Shown here piece after piece: positions 1 through 8,228 of a stretch of 64,000 bases of DNA. The position numbers and the translations under genes were made by a program. Position 1 is the first letter of the stretch. Every line of letters starts with the position of its first letter. Source of the stretch: Plantibacter sp. ME-Dv--P-122b. Lineage in GTDB: Bacteria; Actinomycetota; Actinomycetes; Actinomycetales; Microbacteriaceae. The stretch is from assembly GCF_030209375.1 (NCBI RefSeq), contig NZ_JARVSC010000001.1:620001-684000 (forward strand), read 5' to 3'. The notes under the pieces were generated by a model that was given only the letters and a program-made list of their open reading frames with translations, ran no database searches and was not told the origin of the DNA.

Positions 1-4
1 CTGC

Positions 5-58
5 CAGCGCACCGCGCTGACGGAGGGGGCGGCGTGTTCACGCCAGCGCACCGCGCTG
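5..58. repeat. Two copies of a 15-bp near-palindrome (CAGCGCACCGCGCTG)
   Basis: The 15-mer CAGCGCACCGCGCTG occurs at 5-19 and again at 44-58. It recurs at 1134-1148 (reverse complement) and 1282-1296, so copies lie on both sides of the gene at 86-1030. Each copy is a short hairpin (CAGCGC/GCGCTG arms). The copies are intergenic, which suggests a dispersed extragenic palindrome family. The function is unknown. Confidence 0.7.
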
Positions 59-85
59 GCAGCAGCGACCAGTTGGGCGCCCGGG

Positions 86-1030
86 TCAGCGGAACGCGCG
101 ATGCAGCCCTGCGCGTTCGAGTTTCGCAGCGAGCCGGCTCGGATGGACGAGGTCCTCCCAGGTGGCACGGACGACGGTGTACCCGAGCGCGCGCAGCCGG
201 TCCTCCCGATGCTTCTCCGCCAGGACGATGTCGGCCACGTCCCGGCCCTGCGTGAACTCCTCTCGCACATATTTCTGGCGGCCGTCGAGTTCGAGGATGA
301 TGCGTTCGTCCGGCCAGACCGCATCGACCACGCCGATCGGTCCTTCCGCGTCGGAGAACGCCTGCTGGAGCACCGGCAGGGCGAATCCGAGCTGCGCGAT
401 CACGACCCGCATCTTCGATTCACCACCGTTCGCGGCGAGGGGGTCCGCGAATTCGATCGCGAAGCGCACCTGACGTCCTCCCCGTCTGCCCGGCAGGTCT
501 CGGGCGAGCGAGCGGAGCGCCGTCTCGTCGGTGAGCTTGAGCCGGAGGGCTGCGTCAGCGACGGCCACGGCATCGTCGAGGCGGGCGATCCGCGCGAGAT
601 CGACAACGGTCCGAGCCGGGTCCGTGACGGCGAGCCCGTACCGCATCCGTCGGGCGACCGAGCCCTGCGTCGTGTGGCGGATGATGCCGGGTGCCGAACG
701 CCCTCCGCGATCACCGCTCGTCAGCGTGTGCACCTCGGGAGGCCACGGGCCAACGATCGGGAGTCCCCACAATCGCGCCGCCGAGTAGTGGCTGAACACT
801 GCGTCCTTCCGCAGCGCGACGGCCGCCGCATCGATCCGGACGCGGTAGCGGTCATCGGGGGACAGGGAACTCCAGATCGGTTCAGGGACGTAGATGCCCT
901 TCCGCAGACGCACCAGATCGCCGTCGCGGTGGGCGGCGCTCACCAGACGCTCGGCACCGACCCGACGTGCGTCGCGGACGAGCAGGAGTCCGTTCGGGCG
1001 GAGGAGCAGGTTCAGATCGAAGGATTCCAT
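86..1030 (-). CDS. AbiEi-type N-terminal domain plus DUF559 endonuclease-like protein
   Basis: A 314-aa protein. Residues 1-50 look like the winged-helix 'type IV toxin-antitoxin AbiEi antitoxin' domain common in actinobacteria (RDARRVGAERL, then LVRLRKGIYVP). The C-terminal part (about 200-310) resembles DUF559/Vsr-like PD-(D/E)XK nucleases: E204, D236 in VVDAVWP, then E247 and D249 in ILELDG followed by K253. I chose the ATG at 1030 because the reading frame upstream is Arg/Pro-rich and runs through a repeat block, which is not protein-like. No partner toxin is adjacent, so a working toxin-antitoxin role is not supported. Such genes usually stand alone and often in several copies. A regulatory or defence role is only inference. 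The gene is flanked on both sides by the same short palindromes, which hints at a mobile or rearranging cassette. Confidence 0.75.
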   Translation of the reverse strand: MESFDLNLLLRPNGLLLVRDARRVGAERLVSAAHRDGDLVRLRKGIYVPEPIWSSLSPDDRYRVRIDAAAVALRKDAVFSHYSAARLWGLPIVGPWPPEVHTLTSGDRGGRSAPGIIRHTTQGSVARRMRYGLAVTDPARTVVDLARIARLDDAVAVADAALRLKLTDETALRSLARDLPGRRGGRQVRFAIEFADPLAANGGESKMRVVIAQLGFALPVLQQAFSDAEGPIGVVDAVWPDERIILELDGRQKYVREEFTQGRDVADIVLAEKHREDRLRALGYTVVRATWEDLVHPSRLAAKLERAGLHRAFR

Positions 1031-1133
1031 CGACTCACCGTGCCCGTTCCCCTCGCCAGCACCTCGTGTCTTGGAAGAGATGTGGAGAACTCCTCCCGTC
1101 CGGCCTGCGGTGGAGCGAGGGTGAAATGGTGCC

Positions 1134-1148
1134 CAGCGCGGTGCGCTG
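1134..1148 (-). repeat. Third copy of the CAGCGCACCGCGCTG element (inverted)
   Basis: CAGCGCGGTGCGCTG at 1134-1148 is the exact reverse complement of the 15-mer at 5-19 and 44-58. It lies about 100 bp upstream of the DUF559-type gene. A fourth, direct-orientation copy is at 1282-1296, immediately after the palindrome at 1209-1280. Confidence 0.7.
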
Positions 1149-1208
1149 ACGCCAGCGCGGGTCGTCCCCCTCGGCGCGGGTCGCTGTGCCACGGGGGCGG
1201 TGATTCGG

Positions 1209-1280
1209 CGTGAGCGCGGCCCCAGCGCGTGAGCGCGCGCCTCCGGAGACCCGCGCTCACGCGCCAGGGCCGCGCTCACG
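1209..1280. repeat. 72-bp nested palindrome (extragenic)
   Basis: The outer arms CGTGAGCGCGGCCC (1209-1222) and GGGCCGCGCTCACG (1267-1280) are perfect 14-bp inverted repeats. Inside them GCGTGAGCGCG (1227-1237) pairs with CGCGCTCACGC (1252-1262), with symmetric 4-nt internal loops on each side. The centre contains CTCCGGAG, itself a palindrome. The structure could form a long hairpin or cruciform. It lies in a gene-free stretch and is followed directly by a CAGCGCACCGCGCTG copy (1282-1296). Confidence 0.8.
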
Positions 1281-1281
1281 T

Positions 1282-1296
1282 CAGCGCACCGCGCTG
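1282..1296 (+). repeat. Fourth copy of the CAGCGCACCGCGCTG element
   Basis: Exact copy of the 15-mer at 5-19 and 44-58, in the same orientation. The whole 1031-1508 stretch has no credible gene and consists mainly of this repeat family and two larger inverted repeats. Confidence 0.7.
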
Positions 1297-1319
1297 GCGA
1301 ACACCGGAAGGGGGGAATG

Positions 1320-1392
1320 CACAACTCCTCCGTCCCCGTCTCAGGAGGCCGTCTTGGTACGACGGTGCCCCTCGGGGGAGGGAGGAGTTGTG
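1320..1392. repeat. 73-bp inverted-repeat element with 12-bp perfect ends
   Basis: CACAACTCCTCC (1320-1331) and GGAGGAGTTGTG (1381-1392) are perfect 12-bp inverted repeats. The similarity continues imperfectly inwards (CCCC/GGGG and GCCGTC/GACGGT blocks), so the whole could fold as one hairpin. A related AACTCCTCC stretch occurs near 1088-1096 just upstream of the DUF559-type gene. It looks like a small extragenic palindromic element with no coding capacity. Confidence 0.65.
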
Positions 1393-1508
1393 GTTCGTTC
1401 ACCGGTCGGGATCCGGTGGCTTCTGGCCCGTCACTCGGCCCACGGCCGGGACAGGCATGTTCGAGGGTACCGAAGTACCCGCCGACCCGCGAGTGGGGAT
1501 CGCCCTGA

Positions 1509-2285
1509 TCAGTCCTCGTCCTGGCCGAGCGTGCCCAGGTAGAGGCCGATCACCTTGTCATCCGAGAGGAGCTCGCGGCCCGTCCCGGTGTAGGCGTCAC
1601 GACCCTGGTCGAGCACGTATCCGCGGTCGCAGATCTGCAGACAGCGACGCGCGTTCTGCTCCACCATGATCGTGGTGACGCCGGCTTTGTTGATGTCCGA
1701 GACGCGGATGAACGCGTCGTCCTGTCGGACCGGCGACAATCCCGCGGACGGCTCGTCGAGGAGCAGCACGTGCGGATCCATCATCAGGGCCCGCGACATC
1801 GCGACCATCTGGCGCTCACCACCCGACAACGAACCGGCGCGCTGCTTGAGCCGCTTCCCGAGTTCGCTGAAGATCCCGGTGACGAACTCGAGGCGCTCGT
1901 CGTACTGCTTCGGCTTCTGGAACAGCCCCATCTTGAGGTTGTCCTCGATGGTGAGGCTCGGGAACACGTTGTTGGTCTGCGGGACGAACCCGACGCCGCG
2001 GGCCACGAGCTTGTTCGCCCGGAGCCCCGTGATGTCCTCGCCGTTCAGCAGCACCTGTCCGCTGCGCACCTTCACCTGTCCGAAGATCGCCTTCAACAGC
2101 GTCGACTTCCCCGCACCGTTCGGTCCGATGATGCCGATGAGCTCACCCTTCCGGGCGGTCAGGTTCGCACTGTTCAGGATGTTCACGCCTGGCAGGTACC
2201 CGGCGGTCAGATCGGTGACCTCCACGACCATCTCGGCGGTCTTGACCGCAGTGCCGCCGACCGGCGCACCCTTCACGTCGCTCAT
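1509..2285 (-). CDS. livF: Branched-chain amino acid-type ABC transporter ATPase, LivF
   Basis: A 258-aa ABC ATPase of the LivF type, one of two nucleotide-binding subunits of a hydrophobic amino acid uptake importer at the cytoplasmic face. Walker A GPNGAGKST is at 54-62, the Q-loop Gln at 103, the signature LSGGERQ at 153-159 and Walker B VLLLDEPS at 173-180. The length fits LivF (about 235-260) with a slightly longer N-terminus. The ATG at 2285 overlaps the livG stop (ATGA) and has a GGAGGAG ribosome site 6 nt upstream. It is the last gene of the minus-strand operon livH-livM-livG-livF. The transported substrate cannot be read from the sequence, and no binding protein is present beside it. 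Confidence 0.93.
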   Translation of the reverse strand: MSDVKGAPVGGTAVKTAEMVVEVTDLTAGYLPGVNILNSANLTARKGELIGIIGPNGAGKSTLLKAIFGQVKVRSGQVLLNGEDITGLRANKLVARGVGFVPQTNNVFPSLTIEDNLKMGLFQKPKQYDERLEFVTGIFSELGKRLKQRAGSLSGGERQMVAMSRALMMDPHVLLLDEPSAGLSPVRQDDAFIRVSDINKAGVTTIMVEQNARRCLQICDRGYVLDQGRDAYTGTGRELLSDDKVIGLYLGTLGQDED

Positions 2286-3253
2286 TTCCGCTCCTCCTCG
2301 GGCTCGGCACCAGCCGCGAGCCGTTCGTCCTCGATCTCGGCGAGCAGCTCCTCGGCCGCAGCGCTGTCCTCTCCGGCGATCCTGCCGGTCACGACCCCGA
2401 GGTCGACGTCCTGATGGCTCCCGAGGTAGGCGTCGATGACGGCGGGGTCCTCCATGACGGTGTCCGGCGGACCCTCGGCGACGACGCGACCCTCGGCCAT
2501 GACGACCACCCAGTCGGCGATGTGCCGGACCATCTGCATGTCGTGCTCGACGAACAGCACGGTCATGCCCTCGTCCTTCAACGCCAGGATGTGGTCGAGG
2601 AGGGACTGCGTGAGCGCCGGGTTGACGCCGGCCATCGGCTCGTCGAGCATGACGAGCTTCGGATCGCTCATGAGCGCCCGCGCCATCTCGAGGAGCTTCC
2701 GCTGCCCACCGGACAGGCTGGCGGCGTAGTCGTCACGCTTCGTGTCGAGCTTGAAGCGGCGCAGGAGGTCCATCGCCTTGACCTCGAGGTCCGCCTCCTG
2801 CTTCCGCCAGAGCGGCTTCACGAGGCTCGAGAAGATGCCCTCTCCGGTCTGGCCGGTCGCGCCGAGCTTCATGTTCTCGAGCACCGTGAGCAGGCCGAGC
2901 GCCTTCGTCAGCTGGAAGGTCCGGACCTGACCCATGCGGGCGACCTTGAACGCCGGGACGCCCCCGAGGCTCTTGCCGTCGAAGTTCCACGTCCCGGTGT
3001 TCGGCTTGTCGAAGCCGGTCAGCAGGTTGAACAGCGTGGTCTTACCGGCACCGTTCGGGCCGATGAGGGCGGTGATCGCGTTTCGGGGCACCTCCAGGTG
3101 CTCCACGTTCACCGCCTGCAGGCCGCCGAAGGTCCGGGTGACCTGGTCCGCGATGAGGATCGGGTCGACCTTCTTGACGCCCGGGACGATCTCGCCGACG
3201 TGGAGGCCGGTGGTCTTGACCGGTCGCGAGGTGGGTGAGCTGTTACTTGACAA
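2282..3253 (-). CDS. livG: Branched-chain amino acid-type ABC transporter ATPase, LivG
   Basis: A 323-aa ABC ATPase of the LivG type, partner of LivF. Walker A GPNGAGKTT is at 65-73, followed by a typical ABC core with LSGGQRKLLEMARAL and VMLDEPMAGVNP. It is longer than usual LivG (about 255 aa), with about 30 extra N-terminal residues and an acidic C-terminal tail of about 45 residues rich in Glu and Ala. The start is TTG at 3253, chosen because AAGGAG lies 7 nt upstream and the frame overlaps the livM 3' end by 11 bp, a normal coupling arrangement. The tail is unlike the core and may be a linker or interaction segment; this is inference. Confidence 0.93.
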   Translation of the reverse strand: MSSNSSPTSRPVKTTGLHVGEIVPGVKKVDPILIADQVTRTFGGLQAVNVEHLEVPRNAITALIGPNGAGKTTLFNLLTGFDKPNTGTWNFDGKSLGGVPAFKVARMGQVRTFQLTKALGLLTVLENMKLGATGQTGEGIFSSLVKPLWRKQEADLEVKAMDLLRRFKLDTKRDDYAASLSGGQRKLLEMARALMSDPKLVMLDEPMAGVNPALTQSLLDHILALKDEGMTVLFVEHDMQMVRHIADWVVVMAEGRVVAEGPPDTVMEDPAVIDAYLGSHQDVDLGVVTGRIAGEDSAAAEELLAEIEDERLAAGAEPEEERK

Positions 3254-4223
3254 AGGTCAGCTCCTTCTTGTTTCCGAGGATGCCTTGCGGCCTGAAGATG
3301 ACGATCAGCATGAGCGCGACACCGACCAACACGTAGCGGAGCGTCGACGCCTGCGTCGAGCTCATGAACGGCAGGACGTCCGCCTTCACGAGCGCCGGGA
3401 GGACGTTCGAGAGGAACGCCATGATCACCCAGAAGATCACCGAGCCGAGCAGCGGCCCGAAGACCGTGGCGGCTCCACCGAGCAGGAGGATCGTCCAGAT
3501 GAAGAAGGTGAGACTCGTGACGTAGACGCTCGGCACGACCGCGGAGGGGAGTGCCAGCACCACCCCGCCGAGTGCGCCGAACACGCCACCGACGACGAGC
3601 GCCTGCATCTTGTAGGCGAACACGTTCTTGCCGAGCGCCCGCACGGCGTCCTCGTCCTCGCGGATGCCCTTCAGCACACGGCCCCAGGGGCTGCGCATGA
3701 GGAGGAACACGAGGAGTGCGGCGACGGCGAGCAGCAGGATGCCGAAGATGCGGACCCACCACTGGTTGGCGTTGAGCTCCCACGGGCCGAAGCCGTAGAT
3801 GCCCTCCGGGATCGGGTTCGCGGCCCGGAACCCTGCATGGTAGTTGCCGAGTCCGTCGGCCGAGTTGGTGAACTCGTCGAAGACCTGCGTGGTGAAGAGG
3901 AGCCGGACGATCTCGGCCGCCGCGATGGTGACGATGGCCAGATAGTCCGCCCGCAGTCGCAGGGTCGGGATGCCGAGGATGAAGGCGAAGACCACCGAGG
4001 CCAGGCAGCCGACGATGATGCCCGCCCACCACGGGAGGTCGAAGCTCAGGATCGAGATGGCGTAGCCGTAGGCGCCGAGCGCCATGAACCCCGCCATACC
4101 GAAGTTCAACAGACCGCCGTAGCCGAAGTGCACGGCCAAGCCGAGTGCTGCGAGCGCGTACGCGATCGTCTCCGGGCTGATGACCCAAGCGAGCGTGTTC
4201 GAGAGAATGCTTCCCCAGTCCAT
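3243..4223 (-). CDS. livM: Branched-chain amino acid-type ABC transporter permease, LivM
   Basis: A 326-aa integral membrane protein with about 8-10 hydrophobic segments, the LivM-type permease that pairs with LivH in the importer channel. Family hallmarks are visible: the N-terminal LLNFGMAGFMALGAY stretch, the GIPTLRLRADYLAIVTIAAAEIVR motif region, the cytoplasmic loop GRVLKGIREDEDAVRALGKN that contacts the ATPases, and the end FRPQGILG. The length is normal. The gene starts 10 bp after livH ends and overlaps livG. UrtC of urea transporters belongs to the same superfamily, so the substrate is uncertain. Confidence 0.92.
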   Translation of the reverse strand: MDWGSILSNTLAWVISPETIAYALAALGLAVHFGYGGLLNFGMAGFMALGAYGYAISILSFDLPWWAGIIVGCLASVVFAFILGIPTLRLRADYLAIVTIAAAEIVRLLFTTQVFDEFTNSADGLGNYHAGFRAANPIPEGIYGFGPWELNANQWWVRIFGILLLAVAALLVFLLMRSPWGRVLKGIREDEDAVRALGKNVFAYKMQALVVGGVFGALGGVVLALPSAVVPSVYVTSLTFFIWTILLLGGAATVFGPLLGSVIFWVIMAFLSNVLPALVKADVLPFMSSTQASTLRYVLVGVALMLIVIFRPQGILGNKKELTFVK

Positions 4224-4233
4224 GCGCGTGCCC

Positions 4234-5547
4234 CTAACCGATTCTCTCGCGACGTCCGAGGATGCCCTGCGGTCTCACGAGGAGCACCGCGATGAGCACC
4301 ACGAGGGCGCCGACGTACTTGATGTCAGACGGGATCCAGAGCGTCGAGACCTCGACGAGGATGCCGATGATGAGGGCGCCGACCATGGCGCCGAAGGCGG
4401 TTCCGAGCCCGCCGAGGGTAATGGCCGCGAAGATGAGGAGGAGCAGCTGCGCTCCCATGTCCCACTTGATGCCCGGTCGGAAGTACGCCCACAGGATGCC
4501 GGAGAGGCCGGCGAGGGTCGCTGCGAGGATCCAGACGATGCGGACCACGCGGTCGACGTCGATGCCGCTCGCCGCTGCGAGGCTCGGGTTGTCCGAGATG
4601 GCTCGCGTCGCCTTGCCGGTCTTCGTCTTGATGAGCCACCAGGCCACGCCGAGGAGCACCACGACGCTGACCGCCATGCTGATCATGTCGGTGACGCTGA
4701 GCGAGACCGTGCCGAACAGCTTGATGTTCTCCTCTCCCGAACCGGGCAGCTGGAACGTGCCGCCGCCGATGAAGTAGAGGAAGACGTAGCGGAGCGCCAG
4801 CGACAGGCCGATCGAGACGATCATCACCTGCACGATGCCGACGCCCTTGCGTCTCAAGGGTCTCCAGATGCCGGCGTCGAGCGCGAACCCGAACGCCGCA
4901 CTCAACGCGAGGGCGATGATGATGGCCAGCCAGATCGGCCATTGCAGGAACACCCCGAACACGAGCGCCATGATCGCGCCGAAGGTCACCATCTCCGCGT
5001 GGGCGAAGTTGCTGAGTCCGGTGGTGCCGAACACCAGGGAGGCTCCGATGGCCGCGAGGGCCAGCATGAGCCCGAAGTTCAGGCCGTTGACGAGTCGTTC
5101 TGCGAGTTGATCCCAGAAGCTGACGGTGACGCGGACGCCCTCGCCGAGGAAGAAGTTCACTGACTTCGATTGGGTGAGGCCGAACTCGGCCTCGATGGTC
5201 GAGCCGCCCTCGGCGACGATGACGCCCTTCGGGAGGGTCTCCTCGTCGAGCGTTACCTTGTACGTACCTTTCTCGGGGACGCCGATCTTCCACTTGCCGT
5301 CGGCGTCGGTGTCGACATCGGCCTTGTAGCCGTTGCCGTCGACCGTGATGTTCACGCCTTCGAGTGGTTTGTCGTCGTACTTGACGTTCCCGGCGAAGTA
5401 GAAGTCGTACTCCTCGCCCACCTCGTCAGCATGAGCCGGGACGGCGCTCATGACGGACGTGAGGGTGATGGCCCCGAACAACAGGGCGATGAGGAGCACG
5501 AATCTCCGTGCCAGTCTCGGGTTTCGGGTCGTTCCAGCGAACTTCAC
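4234..5547 (-). CDS. livH: LivH-type permease with N-terminal signal peptide and Ig-like extracellular domain
   Basis: A 437-aa permease, about 140 residues longer than a standard LivH (about 290-300). Residues 1-40 form a signal peptide (arginines, a hydrophobic stretch, then VPAHA-DE). Residues about 45-130 resemble a carboxypeptidase-regulatory-like Ig-type domain ([20 protein letters not shown], then a Gly-Thr-Tyr strand). A short linker leads to the LivH membrane core from about residue 150, with [18 protein letters not shown], the loop [21 protein letters not shown] and the end [11 protein letters not shown]. The start is GTG at 5547 with GGAGGT just upstream. It is the first gene of the livHMGF operon and divergent from guaB. 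The extracellular domain might help capture substrate or interact with the cell wall; this is inference. UrtB proteins also carry N-terminal extensions, so urea is a possible alternative substrate. Confidence 0.88.
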   Translation of the reverse strand: MKFAGTTRNPRLARRFVLLIALLFGAITLTSVMSAVPAHADEVGEEYDFYFAGNVKYDDKPLEGVNITVDGNGYKADVDTDADGKWKIGVPEKGTYKVTLDEETLPKGVIVAEGGSTIEAEFGLTQSKSVNFFLGEGVRVTVSFWDQLAERLVNGLNFGLMLALAAIGASLVFGTTGLSNFAHAEMVTFGAIMALVFGVFLQWPIWLAIIIALALSAAFGFALDAGIWRPLRRKGVGIVQVMIVSIGLSLALRYVFLYFIGGGTFQLPGSGEENIKLFGTVSLSVTDMISMAVSVVVLLGVAWWLIKTKTGKATRAISDNPSLAAASGIDVDRVVRIVWILAATLAGLSGILWAYFRPGIKWDMGAQLLLLIFAAITLGGLGTAFGAMVGALIIGILVEVSTLWIPSDIKYVGALVVLIAVLLVRPQGILGRRERIG

Positions 5548-5766
5548 TGCACCTCCAGTGCCGGGCCACTTCCGTGGACCGTTCTCCTGCGTCGGACAAC
5601 GCTGTTCGACGATAGAACCTGATTATTGCCTACATGTTTCGCCCGTGCGTATTTCTCCGCATCGATTTGTCGGGATCGTGGAATAGGGGTAGGCCCTGCT
5701 CGGTTACGATGGTGATACCGGCAGGTCTGCGTTTCTCCGGTGTGTTCGTGGCTATGAGAGGGATAA

Positions 5767-7269
<1,503 letters not shown>

Positions 7270-7282
7270 GCACCCGCACGAA

Positions 7283-7324
7283 CGCCGACGGTCCGGCAGG
7301 CTTCCGCCTGCCGGACCGTCGGCG
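7283..7324 (+). terminator. Strong hairpin terminator after guaB
   Basis: A perfect 19-bp stem (7283-7301 pairing with 7306-7324) with a TTCC loop lies 13 bp after the guaB stop. It has no T-tract, which is usual in this genome. Because it is symmetric it can also end transcription of the convergent small gene at 7334-7552. Confidence 0.9.
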
Positions 7325-7333
7325 TAGGTGTGG

Positions 7334-7552
7334 TCAGCGCATCCGACGTTTGTTCAGAGCGGTTAGCGTCACCCACATGACCAGGGCGAAGCCTCCGATC
7401 CACAGGGCATATAGCAGGTAGCCATCGAGGCCGAATCCCAAACGGACCGCCGTCGTGCCACAGATGACGATCCCGACAATGGTGCTGGCGAGGACTGATT
7501 GGCGGACGCGGAGAGGTCGCTTAGGAGGAACGTTGCGCGTCTCAGGGCTCAT
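7334..7552 (-). CDS. Small two-helix membrane protein of unknown function
   Basis: A 72-aa protein, not recognised. A basic N-terminus (PPKRPLRVR) is followed by two hydrophobic segments, VLASTIVGIVICGTTAV and YLLYALWIGGFALVMWVTL, and a basic C-terminus NKRRMR, so it is probably a two-pass inner-membrane protein. Its ATG at 7552 overlaps the TGA of the upstream secreted-protein gene (ATGA), a sign of translational coupling. The pairing with a small exported Cys-containing protein resembles effector plus immunity or accessory-protein arrangements, but nothing in the sequence proves this. The DNA here is visibly less GC-rich than neighbouring genes. Confidence 0.65.
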   Translation of the reverse strand: MSPETRNVPPKRPLRVRQSVLASTIVGIVICGTTAVRLGFGLDGYLLYALWIGGFALVMWVTLTALNKRRMR

Positions 7553-8094
7553 ACGTAGACGCAGCGGCCTTGGTTGCCGCCGATGTAGATCTTCATCTCT
7601 CGTCCTCCTTGGCAGATGCCGTTCGTCGCGAGAGCGGTGGATGCGACCAAGAGGATGGCTCCGAAGACGACGCACAGCGCGGCGCCGACCCCTGGGAGGA
7701 GGCACAACGCTCCTTGCAGGGCCATCGCGCCTCCACCGATGATGAGGCCTTGGTCGAAGGCATTGAACAGGACATAGATTCCACCGGAGTCCTGCCCTCC
7801 GCCGAGACGCGTGTCGGAAGGGCCTTGTCCCACCGAGAAGCTGAACCCGTTCTCGAATACGAATGTCTCGATCGTGTCCTCACCTACCTGCTGTGTGGTG
7901 AACGGGACTTGTGCTGCCTTCAACTCCTCGACGGCCAGTCGAAGCTGTTCGGGAGTGATCTCGGGCTGAGCTGCTGTGCTCAGGGGCGTCGCGGTAACAG
8001 GTGGAGGAGCAGCGTTGGCTGTTGCCGGCGCAGCGAGAGCGATGACGACCGCCAGGATTGTTCCGAGACTGAAGGCCCTTGAAGTGGTGAGCAT
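7549..8094 (-). CDS. Small secreted protein with hydrophobic Gly/Ala core and Cys-containing C-terminus
   Basis: A 181-aa protein, not recognised. Residues 1-28 are a clear signal peptide ending near ATANA-A. A short charged helical segment follows (TPEQLRLAVEELKAAQ). The second half holds a Gly/Ala-rich hydrophobic stretch with two Cys (GALCLLPGVGAALCVVFGA) and a polar tail with two more Cys (NGICQGG ... GRCVYV), so two disulfides are possible in the mature protein. I chose the ATG at 8094 because the signal peptide starts there and GGGG lies about 10 nt upstream. The gene overlaps the small membrane protein gene by 4 bp. The pair sits between guaB and guaB3 on the opposite strand. A bacteriocin-like or surface role is a guess. 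Confidence 0.7.
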   Translation of the reverse strand: MLTTSRAFSLGTILAVVIALAAPATANAAPPPVTATPLSTAAQPEITPEQLRLAVEELKAAQVPFTTQQVGEDTIETFVFENGFSFSVGQGPSDTRLGGGQDSGGIYVLFNAFDQGLIIGGGAMALQGALCLLPGVGAALCVVFGAILLVASTALATNGICQGGREMKIYIGGNQGRCVYV

Positions 8095-8216
8095 GACTTG
8101 GTATCCCCGTCTCTGACTGGCACGCCGCGGTGCGAACCTGGTCGTTAATATAGATATTTCTGAATCAAACGTCCAGAGTTTTGACGGGATCCGGTGTTCG
8201 TCCACCAGGCGACCGG

Positions 8217-8222
8217 TAGGCT
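8217..8222 (+). promoter_or_regulatory. -10 box TAGGCT of guaB3, leaderless
   Basis: TAGGCT ends exactly 6 nt before the GTG start at 8229, so transcription is expected to begin at or next to the start codon. The same 6-nt spacing occurs before five other genes in this window. No clear -35 box is seen. Confidence 0.65.
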
Positions 8223-8228
8223 GGTGCG

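Noticed and set aside
101-1213. Long plus-strand open frame opposite the DUF559-type gene
   Set aside because: It mirrors the minus-strand gene, has no recognisable domain and an Arg/Asp-rich composition typical of antisense frames in high-GC DNA.
1031-1402. N-terminal extension of the DUF559-type protein up to an ATG at 1402
   Set aside because: The translated stretch is Pro/Arg-rich and runs through the palindromic repeat block; the domain starts cleanly at ATG 1030.
1509-5547. Urea transporter (urtBCDE) interpretation of the importer operon
   Set aside because: UrtB-type N-terminal extensions exist, but no urtA or urease genes are here and the ATPase sequences look like LivG/LivF; kept only as an alternative.
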